DNA of 64,000 nucleotides from Allodiplogaster sudhausi (lineage: Eukaryota; Nematoda; Chromadorea; Rhabditida; Diplogasteridae): assembly GCA_945643635.1 (NCBI GenBank), contig CALZFC010000112.1:527001-591000 (forward strand). The letters run 5' to 3'. Of this stretch, positions 14,901 through 24,240 are shown in pieces. Made by a program: the position numbers and the translations under genes. Numbering within the stretch: the stretch's first letter is position 1; each line of letters starts with the position of its first letter. A model generated the notes under the pieces. The model was given only the letters and a program-made list of their open reading frames with translations. It was not told the origin of the DNA and did not search any database.

Positions 14901-17900
14901 ACTGTTGTATTGTTATAATGTTATGATAATGATTTGATGAGGGTGATTCGTTTTAAAAATACTTCTGTAAAATATTGCCGGCAAATAAAACATGTGTATG
15001 ATAGAAAAAATGATCCAAAATCAAAGAAGAAAAAAAATAAAATATTTCGGTCTTTTCCTCCGTCTCACAACAATCCCGATCTCCAGTCCGCCATTGACGT
15101 GGTCTCTCTTTGGGCTGACACATGGCAGCTTCCCCTTGCTCCTGATAAGTGCTTTGTCTTGCATATCGGTAGAACTAATCCGCGAATTGCTTATACGCTT
15201 AGTGGCACTCCTCTCTCTTCCATCGTTTCCATTCGCGATCTTGGCATTATTATCGATGACCGCTTATCGTTTTCTCTTCATTGTAATAAAATAGCCAATT
15301 CTGCCCTCGCAAAGGCACATCTTATTCTTCGGGCTCTCCGCACTTGTAACAAGAGTGTACTCTTATCTGCCTACACTATCTACGTACGCTCCATACTAGA
15401 AAACTGTACTACTGTCTATTCTCCCCATTTATTAAAAGATATCCGCGTTTTAGAAAAAGTCCAGAATTACTTTACCCGCGTTATTTTCCGTCGATGTTAT
15501 GGCTATTCAGCATTATCCGTCCCTCCTAGTGAGGAAAGGAACCGCATCCTCTCCCTCCCTTCTCTTAAAGCGCGTCGGGAAGATTTTGATTTCACATTGG
15601 CTCGTCGCCTCATATTTAGAAAACTGTCCCTTAGTCACCCCCATCACTTTTATTTCCGTAATTCCCGAACTCGTGGCCTCTCGTTTAAATTAGCTTACCC
15701 AACAAGTCGATTGAAAGCTCGGTCTCATTCCTTCTTTATCCGTGCCGCGAAGCTATTCAATTCTATTGCCAGCAATAAGCCTTCGGTTGTTTTATGATCT
15801 GTACAATTTATATTCATTTTCATTCATTTTATTTATTTTTACTCGCTAAATTTTACCTCCACGTATCACTAAGGTGTGCGTAAATAAAGTAAGTATGTAA
15901 AAAATATTACGTGATGTTATCAAAGTTTTTGAATCAATAGTTTGGCTAAAATCATAAAATTATATCACGTTTAAGGCAAACGGCCGCTTGCGGTTTGCCC
16001 GCTGGCCAAATGACCGCTGCCCATTTGACCGCTGCCCAACTGACCGCTGCCCATCCATCACACTCTCCCCAAAAACCCCGTAGAAGGATGTGTGAGAGGA
16101 CGGCCGACATAGTTAATTAATGTTAAATATTGCGAAACTATCGCTTACGCTAGAATTTTTAATTTTTTTTCAGGGACCGTTTACTGAAAATTTGTCTAGG
16201 CTGTCGGTTTTTAAGCTACGCAATGTGGATTTTTCCATAGACTAAATGTATAATGTATAGTTCAGTAACTTTGCAGTTTGGCTTTACAGGTCCGCAGCAA
16301 GCTGAAGCTGATCGAGAATGCCATCGAACACGACGAGGCCGCGGCTGGCGGCGCTGCCAACGCCGACTTGCGTATCCGCAAGGCGCAGCACTCCACTCTC
16401 AGCAGACGATTTGTTGAGGTACGGTAGTATTCCTGCAAGGCTTGGCGGTTTTCATCTAATTCCAACGCATTATTATTTTCTTGAATATTTAAAATGTTTA
16501 TACCTACCGAGTAAGGGACATAGTTCAGCAAGAATAGTGAACTTATAATATTAAGATTAGGGCTGTAGGGAAAAGATCTTTGTTTTGCTATATAGTTAGA
16601 ACTGTAAGTGGAACACATAAAGCTACAGTTCACACACTGCCTAGCAAAAGTCATACGCAAAAAAAAGGTTAGCGAGCCCCCTTTTCAAGGTGATGACCGA
16701 CTATAACAAGACGCAGACGGATTATCGAGAGCGTTGCAAAGGGCGTATCCAACGCCAACTCGATATAGGTCTTTTTATTTATTAATAATTAATTGATTAA
16801 TTATGCATTTTTCACTGCATATAGCAATAGATTTTTTTGTAATTTTCATGAAAAAAGCGACTCATGATGTCCATGGAGACAAATACTGCCTTCTAAAATA
16901 GTGCATATAAATGTTTATAAAAGGTTTTCGCCCAATCCTTTAAGAGAGCCTCTCCGTAAGCCTCCAGTAGGGCCTGCCCCAGATCCAGATGTTGGATTTC
17001 GAGCGTGAAAACATTGTCAGGCATGGTACCTGGCCCCAGTAGCAAGATTAAATTTTAAAAAATTTTTTGAAAAAAAAATATTTGTGTGAAAAGTTAAAAG
17101 TATGGATAATATTTGAATTCATGTATCTCGCTTCAAAGTCAATATTTTTCAATTTTCTTTTTTTTATTGGCATCCCCGTTGAATTCTAAACAAGCGCTCT
17201 CTTGATGTATTTGTTCAAGTACTTTATTTTCATATCGAAAAATTATTTTAAATATTTCAATTTGACCGTAAAGTGCCTTAAACTCATTTAGTTTTGGGTT
17301 TTATATCTCAAAATGTAGAGCATTAAAAACTGTATAACATATCTTCTTTTCGTTTAGCGTAGATGTCCCTAGGTGGGTTAAAAATAGACTCAAATAGTGG
17401 TACCTCGGATACGTCGGATTCAAGGAATGCTCGAAGAACAGATTAATTTCTAGTTGTAGCATAAAATGAACCACTTCATAAGATTCAGCGCGTGTTCCTT
17501 GTCAAAAAAGGTATTCAACAAATTTCATAATACTATCGTTTTCCGTGAAAAAAAGCTATTCTTCGATATTTTCGCTGTTGACAGAAAATGACCTAAAACT
17601 ATTCTAATCGCTGTATTTTCAACACTTTCAGCGAGAACAGAATACGGAAAGTACTTTTCAGTACGCGACAACATTCTCTACAACATACAGCGTTTTCATC
17701 GGGATATGGCGTCCCTACTCATAACAGTATCGATTTTCCTATGGCGGTCACGCCAGAACTGTCTGATCCGCATTTTGAAACTTTTCGTGCAATCTTAATG
17801 TTTCTTGCTCATCCAATACACCATTCTGCTCCACGAAGCATCCTTAGATCAGAACCGATGTTTATTTTGCATATTTCCCGTGGTAAAAGCCCGCAAAAGG

Positions 17901-20698
17901 GTTTGCATGCGCGCGGCATCGAACCTGCGACCCATGACATTCGACGTGCACAACCAATACGACAAAATTACATTTAAAAATTCATTTCTCGAGACTGCTT
18001 GAACCAATTATAAAGGTTGAACTATCAATCAATAGCAATTTTTGCGCTTAATCGAAATAAAAATATACGTCAAAAAGTGTAAAATGATGGTAAGGCCGAA
18101 TAAGACGCCAAAATATTCGAACACAAAAAAGTAAAGCAGGCAATTTATTCATGAAGAAGTGATGTATGGGAAAGTTGTTCGTATTCGCGAAAGCTATCTA
18201 ATAGTTTTTGTAGTGTGGTGATAGGTTGAATATGCGAGAAATAGCTGCTGCGGAACTGGCCTCTTAAAAAAATTTAATTTGCAAAGCCCCTCCGGGCAAT
18301 TTTCCGGTACCCAATGGGAAGATAAATTGCGGCTGGCACGGCATGTCCTAAATATTGATAATAGTACAGTTCTGGCGTGACCGCCATAGGAAAATCGATA
18401 CTGTCATGAGTAGGGACACCCTATCCCGATGAAAACGCTGTATGTTGTAGAGAATGTTGTCGCGTACTGAAAAGTACTTTCCGTATTCTGTTCTCGCTGA
18501 AAGTCTTGAAAATACAGCGATTAGAATAGTTTTAGGTCATTTTCTGTCAACAGTATCGAAGAATAGCTTTTTTTCACGAAATACGACAGTATTATGAAAT
18601 TTGTTGAATAGCTTTTTTGACAAGGAACACGCGCTGAATCTTATGAAGTGGTTCATTTTATGTTACAACTAGAAATTAATCTGTTCTTCGAGCATTCCTT
18701 GAATCCGACGTATCCGAGGTACCACTATTTGAGCCTATTTTTAACCCACCTAGGGACATCTACGCTAAACGAAAAGAAGATATGTTCTACAGTTTTTAAT
18801 GCTCTACATTTTGAGATATAAAACCCAAAACTAAATGAGTTTAAGGATTGAAATATTTAAAATAATTTTTCGATATGAAAATAAAGTACTTGAACAAATA
18901 CATCAAGAGAGCGCTTGTTTAGAATTCAACGGGGATGCCAATAAAAAAAAGAAAATTGAAAAATTTTGATGATGAAGAAAGTTATGGCGAATTATACTTT
19001 TTCCTTACTTTTGCATGCCTAGGCAAGAAAAAAATTCTTATAACAAAATTGATCTACAAATGTTCCCTACAGTGCGCATGGGTACCCCTCATAAAATTTT
19101 GGATAACTGAATCAGAAAATTTTGCGCCGGGGCAGGCCCCCATTGAGGGCTGCTTGATCCTTACAGAGAGGCTCTCTTAAGACCTCACCTACTTGAAATA
19201 CGAATCACATATTTTAAATTGATATTCTTACTTTCTCTCTTCAGCCGGCAAACAAGTCGGCGACGAAGACTTGGAAGAGATGATTGAAAGCGGCAATCCT
19301 GGCGTCTTTACGCAAGGTTATTATTAGTATTAGTATTATTATTATTATTATCATTACTATTATTATATTATTATTGTTATTGTTATTATCATTATTATTT
19401 TCCTGTTTTTTTTTTAAATCGCTGACTGTTAAGGATTTTTTTTTTTTTAAAGTGCATCTTTTAAATGAGAAAATGAAAACAGACATTAAGTAATAAGTAA
19501 GGATCAAATTGCAAGGCGTTGGCTAGTTGAATGAAGGAAGAGCAGTGTTGAGATCCCCCCCCCCCCCTTCCCATCCCCTCAGGCGGGCCGGGGGGCTGGG
19601 ATGAGTGTCTGTTGGAAGAGCCATAAGTATGCTTGCACAGGTATCATCACGGACACGCAGCAGGCCCGCCAGACACTCGCTGACATCGAAGCGCGTCACA
19701 ATGACATCATGAAGCTGGAGAGCAGCATTCGAGAGCTACACGACATGTTCATGGACATGGCAATGCTGGTGGAGAGTCAGGTTAGAAGGAGAGAGAGAAG
19801 GGGTATGAAGAGAGGGAGACAGAGGGAGAGAGATTAAAGAGGGAAGAGACAAAATAGAGAGAGAGAGAGAGAGAGAGAGCTCAGAAAGCGATAGGTGATA
19901 GAGAGGAATGAAAGAGGCACACAGAGAGAAAGAGAGTGACAGAGAGATAGTGCGCCTTAATCTAGGGAGAAATGGTCGACCGAATTGAATACAACGTCGA
20001 GCACGCGAAGGAGTTTGTGGACCGCGCGGTTGCCGACACGAAGAAGGCCGTCCAATACCAGAGCAAGGCGAGAAGGGTACGGTATTTTTATTTTTATTCT
20101 TCTTTTTATTAAAAATAATATTATGATTATTATTATTATTATTATTTATTTCTATTAAATCTTATTCACCTTATTCGCTTTCTTTTATATGAAAAGTAAA
20201 AAATATTTTCTACAAAAAATCGATACGGCGCGAAAGAACTATCCGGAGGCTTCTGTGCGAAAGCGAAGACTAAAAGATTTGTCAACAAGAATCTGAAGTG
20301 ATTTAAGAGCAGTTGTTACTATAACTCTTTTTTCGTTTGCAAGAACCTTCCGGATTACTTCTTTTGTTCGCCGCGCTTACAAAAGTCTTGCTAAATGTCT
20401 GCTCCGTCGAGCTATGTTTGTCTGTTGAGTACACGTATGTATGTTTGTGTGCGTGCGTTGGTTTGTGCATAGCATGGCTTTCATGAGAAAAATATGCACG
20501 TATTCCAAACGGATCCTTTTTGACGCCAACTACTGTTTTCTTATTTTCTTTTCTTTTTTATTACCATTCTTGGTGTGGTCTTCGTGTGTCTTCATTTCTG
20601 CTTTTTCTTCACTTACTTCCCTTCACTCCATGCACGCAGACGAGAAGTGTTATTTTCATTTTCAACTGTTCAACTTCTGATGCTCATTTGTCTCTCGC

Positions 20699-20739
<41 letters not shown>

Positions 20740-22706
20740 ACTTCCCTTTACTTCCCTTTCTCTCTTTCACTCTCTCTCCATACGCTGATGAAAATCCACT
20801 GCCCTCTCAATGCCTCTCGCTAAAAAAATTTCGACTTTGTTAAACGGCGAAATCTCTACCACCGTAATTTATAACTTCACCGGCACACCATAGCGGCATT
20901 GAATATCTCCCGTGCATTCTGTATATCCCAATTCCACCCCCCCCCCCACCCCCACCCCTTTCCTTCTACCACCCCTCACCCTACAATCACAACAACTCTC
21001 ACACTCCACTGCCTCTACATGTTTCTGCCGAATTATCTAATGTCATCCGCATGATCCCGCTTCATCTTCACGGGCCAACAATGAATGGCACTCCAACACC
21101 GCTCATTCCAACGAACTGTTACCCAAAGCACTGCCTTTGTTCAGCACTGTGGCAGTGCTTCAACGACTGCTTTCCCTGGAATTGCTTGCTATGTTCTGGT
21201 TTTTTTTATATATATCCAATTCATATTTGTTTTACTTCACTAAATATCTTTTATCTCTTTTGCTGTCTCACTCTCTACTCTCTCTGCTTCAGAAGAAGAT
21301 TTGCGTTATCGTGACCTGTGTTGTGATTCTAATCGTCCTGGTCGTCGGGCTGATCATCTTCCTCAGATTTTACTTCTATCCACCCTCAGAAGGACGGAAA
21401 AAGAGAAACATCTTCCTCGCTCTGGACGGGTATCCTGAGGCCCCCAAAGGCCCCAAATAACTGTTACAATAAGCACTGCCTTTGTTCACCGCTGTGGCAA
21501 TGCTTCAACGACTGGTTTCCCTGGAATTGCTTGCTATGTTCTGTTTTTTTTTTATATTTATATCCAATTCATATTTGTTTTACTACATTAAATATCTTTA
21601 ATCTCTTTTGCTGTCTCTCTCTCTCTCACTCTCTACTCTCCCTGCTTCAGAAGAAGATTTGCATTATCGTGACATGTGTTGTGATTCTGATCGTCGTGGT
21701 CGTCGGACTGATCATCTACATCAGTATTCCAAAAGAACCCATAGCAGGACGGAGAAAGAGAAACATCTTCCTTGCCCTGGACGGGCATCTCGATACCCCC
21801 AAAGGGTACTCTGAGGAGACTCCCTGGGCACTCAAAGGAGCTGAAATAGCGTGTTGTGGTGTAAATTTGTAGACCTCGATGTGTTGTGATTTGTTTTTTC
21901 TGATGAACTGACTTGGAAAGATGTTCTTGTGTTCGCTAGAAAGTTATGTCATAGCTTGTAGATCTATGTAACGTTAAGGGAGAACACACAAGGCTCCTGT
22001 TGATTCTGTGGTGGCGAAGATCCCTGCTTGTGAAAGAGCGCTCACTCCATGATTTAGAGCATATTTGAATCCATTTCAATGTATAAGCTTCTTTCAAGAA
22101 AGATGACTACATTCGCGGGTGTGTATTCTCTTTAAGGGGAAGAAGAAGGTGTGAGTGCGCGAAAGTGGTGTAACAACTATCTAGTGAGCATGGCTAGATA
22201 AATCAAAATTATGTGTGCCATTTATTTTTAAATGATTGCTACTATTTTTCACTATTTATTCTCCGTTAGTTATAAGGCGGAAATCTAAATGGAAACCCCT
22301 GCACACACGCGTATATCACAAGAAATATTCATTCCGAGTTATTCCGAAAATTGCAATATATGTCGTGATTGTAGCTGTGTTTGAATGCAGTTTTTGTTGT
22401 ATTTTTAAAAATAATCCTGACACATTCTTCTTTCTAGTCACATATTGCCGTATTGTGAACTGTGATATAAGGCTTCTCAGTTATTGTCCATAATATATTG
22501 AAGGAAAAAGACTTCCTGATCCTAGGACGCAAGTGTTGATTTTTCCAGAATTTGTTAATTTATAAAGATAAAGATATTTGTGTGTCTTTTTTCATTTACA
22601 TACTCAGAATCTTTTGCAGAAGAAGATTATGATTCTGATCTGCGTGACGATCCTGATCGCCGTCCTGGTCATGATGCTACTCACCTTTATTCCATTCCCA
22701 TTCTGA
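5151..22706 (+). CDS. unc-64: Neuronal syntaxin 1 (Qa-SNARE), UNC-64 orthologue
   Basis: Plasma-membrane t-SNARE that pairs with SNAP-25 and synaptobrevin to fuse synaptic vesicles. The common exons are 5151-5264, 12836-12935, 13551-13606, 16290-16418, 16690-16768, 19245-19316, 19641-19780 and 19966-20076. All phases agree and give 267 residues. The start [17 protein letters not shown] matches the family N-peptide, followed by the Habc three-helix domain, a linker and the SNARE helix. The ionic zero-layer glutamine is the last codon of exon 7, in the context [13 protein letters not shown]. Exon 8 ends in the basic juxtamembrane stretch SKARR. Three alternative last exons add the membrane anchor (21293-21460, 21651-21872, 22620-22706), giving proteins of 322, 340 and 295 residues. 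C. elegans unc-64 is known to make C-terminal isoforms. Intron 1 is 7.6 kb, and introns 3 and 5 hold foldback elements. A tttttgag acceptor lies 16 bases before the ATG. Confidence 0.95.
6391..6945 (+). repeat. Three direct copies of a ~190-bp unit
   Basis: The sequence beginning cctttgacatggtcgcgcca at 6391 recurs at 6583, nearly identical over about 185 bases, and again in diverged form from about 6765. The units share the motif tttcgaatggacccttgcc near their ends. The first two copies are far more alike than the third, pointing to a recent second duplication. Confidence 0.85.
7029..7076 (+). repeat. 24-bp tandem duplication
   Basis: The unit attattttattcttttact is repeated twice head to tail with no mismatch that I can see. 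It is AT-rich and intronic. Confidence 0.75.
9700..9835 (+). repeat. CT microsatellite with 12-bp higher-order period
   Basis: Within a long (CT)n run, a regular CTCTCTCTCTCA unit is repeated about six times between roughly 9765 and 9830. The interruption (CA) recurs every 12 bases, so the array expanded as a minisatellite unit and not only by dinucleotide slippage. Confidence 0.75.
13148..13166. repeat. (AT)n microsatellite
   Basis: A run of alternating AT in syntaxin intron 2. It is short, and no gene lies in it. Confidence 0.8.
13897..16067. mobile_element. Foldback DNA element with 8-bp target duplication, in syntaxin intron 3
   Basis: The ends are inverted: gggagtgtgatggatgggca on the left and its complement on the right. 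An identical CCCAAAAA octamer flanks them at 13889-13896 and 16068-16075, consistent with hAT- or P-like insertion. Inside each terminus are subterminal direct repeats of gggcagcggtca. The arms (left about 13897-14355; right about 14763-15038 plus 15909-16067) match in inverted orientation. Each arm has the same short frame, containing [18 protein letters not shown] and a stop, possibly the relic of a transposase end. No complete transposase is present. A LINE copy interrupts the right arm. Confidence 0.75.
15047..15900 (+). mobile_element. 5'-truncated non-LTR retrotransposon (LINE) fragment
   Basis: It encodes the C-terminal part of a reverse transcriptase in one open frame up to the TGA at 15795. 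The frame includes the thumb-like segment [14 protein letters not shown] and the motif [19 protein letters not shown], typical of CR1/Jockey-type elements. The fingers and the catalytic YADD motif are missing, as in ordinary 5' truncation. The element is bounded by an AAAATATT repeat at 15039-15046 and 15901-15908. Those positions coincide with the break in the right arm of the enclosing foldback element, so the LINE inserted into it later. The 3' end is the short sequence aaataaagtaagtatgtaa. Confidence 0.8.
16944..19176. mobile_element. Large TTAA-flanked foldback element filling syntaxin intron 5
   Basis: The element is flanked on both sides by TTAA (16940-16943 and 19177-19180). It begins gagagcctctccgtaag and ends with the near-complement. 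Inverted arms match at high identity over about 17160-17762 against 18366-18963, plus the outer 40 bases at each tip; the stretches between are diverged. The roughly 600-bp centre is unrelated to the arms. No transposase frame is visible. TTAA targets are typical of piggyBac-like elements, but the termini do not let me name the family. Confidence 0.75.
17875..17975 (-). mobile_element. tRNA-derived SINE-like sequence in the foldback centre
   Basis: On the minus strand, tgtcgtattggttgtgcacg resembles an RNA polymerase III A box region. About 35 bases later caggttcgatgcc matches the B box GGTTCGANTCC at most positions. The spacing and the intervening gtcgaatgtcatgggtcg fit a decayed tRNA. The stems no longer pair well, so this is not a functional tRNA gene. 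Confidence 0.45.
19317..19405. repeat. (TTA)n-rich microsatellite
   Basis: Imperfect TTA/TTG repeats directly follow exon 6 of the syntaxin gene in intron 6. The asparagine-rich frame on the other strand is an artefact of this repeat. Confidence 0.8.
21119..21870 (+). repeat. Tandem duplication of about 345 bp covering exons 9a and 9b
   Basis: The block from about 21119 (aagcactgcctttgttcag) recurs from about 21464 (aagcactgcctttgttcac). Intron, acceptor and exon are all included, with scattered substitutions and a longer 3' end in the second copy. This shows that the two alternative last exons arose by one local duplication. Confidence 0.85.
21293..21460 (+). CDS. unc-64: Syntaxin alternative last exon 9a: anchor plus 27-residue lumenal tail
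   Basis: The acceptor is ctctgcttcag and the entry phase is 0, as required by exon 8. It encodes KKIC, a hydrophobic segment of about 20 residues ([20 protein letters not shown]) and then a polar tail ending in a TAA stop. The tail contains [12 protein letters not shown]. Syntaxins normally end within a few residues of the membrane segment, so this tail would be on the lumenal or extracellular side. Exon 9b is a diverged copy of it. Confidence 0.8.
   Translation, partial: KKICVIVTCVVILIVLVVGLIIFLRFYFYPPSEGRKKRNIFLALDGYPEAPKGPK
21651..21872 (+). CDS. unc-64: Syntaxin alternative last exon 9b: anchor plus long lumenal tail
   Basis: A second copy of exon 9a with the same acceptor context and phase 0 entry. 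It encodes KKIC, a hydrophobic segment ([20 protein letters not shown]) and a tail of about 49 residues with [19 protein letters not shown], ending at TAG. The anchor and the RNIFLALDG core are conserved with 9a, while the extreme C termini differ. Conservation of the frame across the duplication suggests both exons are or were translated. Confidence 0.8.
   Translation, partial: KKICIIVTCVVILIVVVVGLIIYISIPKEPIAGRRKRNIFLALDGHLDTPKGYSEETPWALKGAEIACCGVNL
22620..22706 (+). CDS. unc-64: Syntaxin alternative last exon 9c: classical short tail anchor
   Basis: The acceptor is cttttgcag with phase 0. It encodes [17 protein letters not shown] followed by a short hydrophobic end and a TGA stop, 28 residues in all. 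This is the ordinary tail-anchored form expected of a syntaxin, with almost nothing beyond the membrane. Confidence 0.85.
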   Translation, partial: KKIMILICVTILIAVLVMMLLTFIPFPF

Positions 22707-24240
22707 TACAGTAATACAGCTTTGATCAGGATATGTCCGCTCGAGACCTACAAGTATTCGATTTGTTTCCGCGCAATACAGTAGTTTAGCGATCAGTAAA
22801 GCGAGTTTAAAAGAAATTTAAAAGATGTAGGGAATAGTGTTAAGTGTAAAAGGCAGTTTAGAGTGGCAACGCATTTTGTTTAATTTACAATTTTTTTACC
22901 CATATGCCTTGTTATTGATAAAAATTGTTTCTCTTCCCATAAGGGCCAACGACCCGGCAAAAAATCTCTTCTGTTGTATTTCTCTCACATATGCAAGTCT
23001 GTCATCTACAACATCGCGATTCTTTTCTAAACAACTTATTCTACCTTTATTTCTAAAACAAAAAGTAGCATGATAAACGCGTACACAAAAGCAATTTACA
23101 GCGTTGATTGCAGTATTTATTTTGAGCGTGACAGTCTCTTGCTTTATTGCACCTATTACTTAGAGTATAAAATAGCAACCCTCAAAGCGATATGAGTTTC
23201 CTCTGTTTGAAATCCCGATCTCTGCTACACTGTGGTAAGCTGAAGCAATCTCCTTTCGGACTCGAGTCCGCCATAATATTGAACCAAACACTGCCTTCTT
23301 GCTTTGCATATAAATTGTTTCGGCTTAAATAAGACGTTCGGGGAAATTTTGAATTACTCATTTAATTAATTATTTTCAATGTAAAGTACTCAATTGAAAA
23401 AAAATAAGTTCCCCGATCGTCTGTAATTTCTTGTAATGTTGTGCGCAAATTGTGTGCGATTTAGAACTAAACATACAATTAGATGGTAGGATGGTTAGAT
23501 ATCTTTTTATAATCAATATGACATGCGCGAATTCAGGCCACTTTTTCTTTTTGCAGTTAATTTCTTTGATTAATTATGCGTTACGATGTGTGTATTAGTA
23601 GCCGTTGTTTATTTTATTTTATTTTTGTTTTGTCTTTTTGGGACCACACCACCCAATGTGCTTCTCATAGAATTTACATAAATGTAAAAGGTAAAAAATA
23701 AATCTCCGGGAGCGTGTCCCTGTTCAGAGTGTTATAATGCTGGCCGTTGAAATATGCTGAGTAAGATAAAGAATTTCGCTACTAATATATGCTGCTCGAG
23801 AGTTGTTGACATTAATACTGTTATATTTATTTCTCTGGTAATCTGACTTACGCCTTATAACACGGAATTGAAACCTTGTCGAGGCGCGTTGAGAAGTTAT
23901 CGTCACGGGTAATGCGCAAAAAATTCTCGTAAGGCTTCAAAATCGGAGTCAATTTTAAATTACTACGCCGATGTAGAAACACTTTATCATGTCGTCTCAA
24001 ATGATAGTTAATGGTCGAAATATGTAATTTTACAAGAATTGCATATCCTAGAATACCAATAATAGCTACTTAACCTTAAAGTTATTGAGCTAGAATTCAG
24101 AAATGATCATCCAAATGGAACAAATAGTCGGGCAATGTAACAAACATGTAATAAATTAACAAGTAACAAACAAACCAGGAAAAAAAGATAACAAACTGCC
24201 TCTTGCAGTACTCAGCTGGTATGACGGCGCCGAGAGAGTC
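22707..24240 (+). other. Syntaxin 3' region, no further gene
   Basis: AT-rich sequence between the last syntaxin exon and the stop codon of the convergent gene on the minus strand. It presumably holds the 3' untranslated region of the 9c isoform. No domain-bearing frame is seen. Confidence 0.6.
23697..23702 (+). terminator. Candidate polyadenylation signal AATAAA
   Basis: A canonical hexamer in the right orientation, about 1 kb after the exon 9c stop codon. Several AT-rich hexamer variants lie nearby, so the assignment is tentative. Confidence 0.3.

Noticed and set aside
14934..15046. N-terminal part of the 287-codon LINE frame
   Set aside because: These codons lie in the foldback arm outside the LINE and are open by chance.
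17741..17977. Frame containing [10 protein letters not shown] as a protein
   Set aside because: This peptide pattern is typical of a tRNA-like sequence read in reverse; explained by the SINE-like core.
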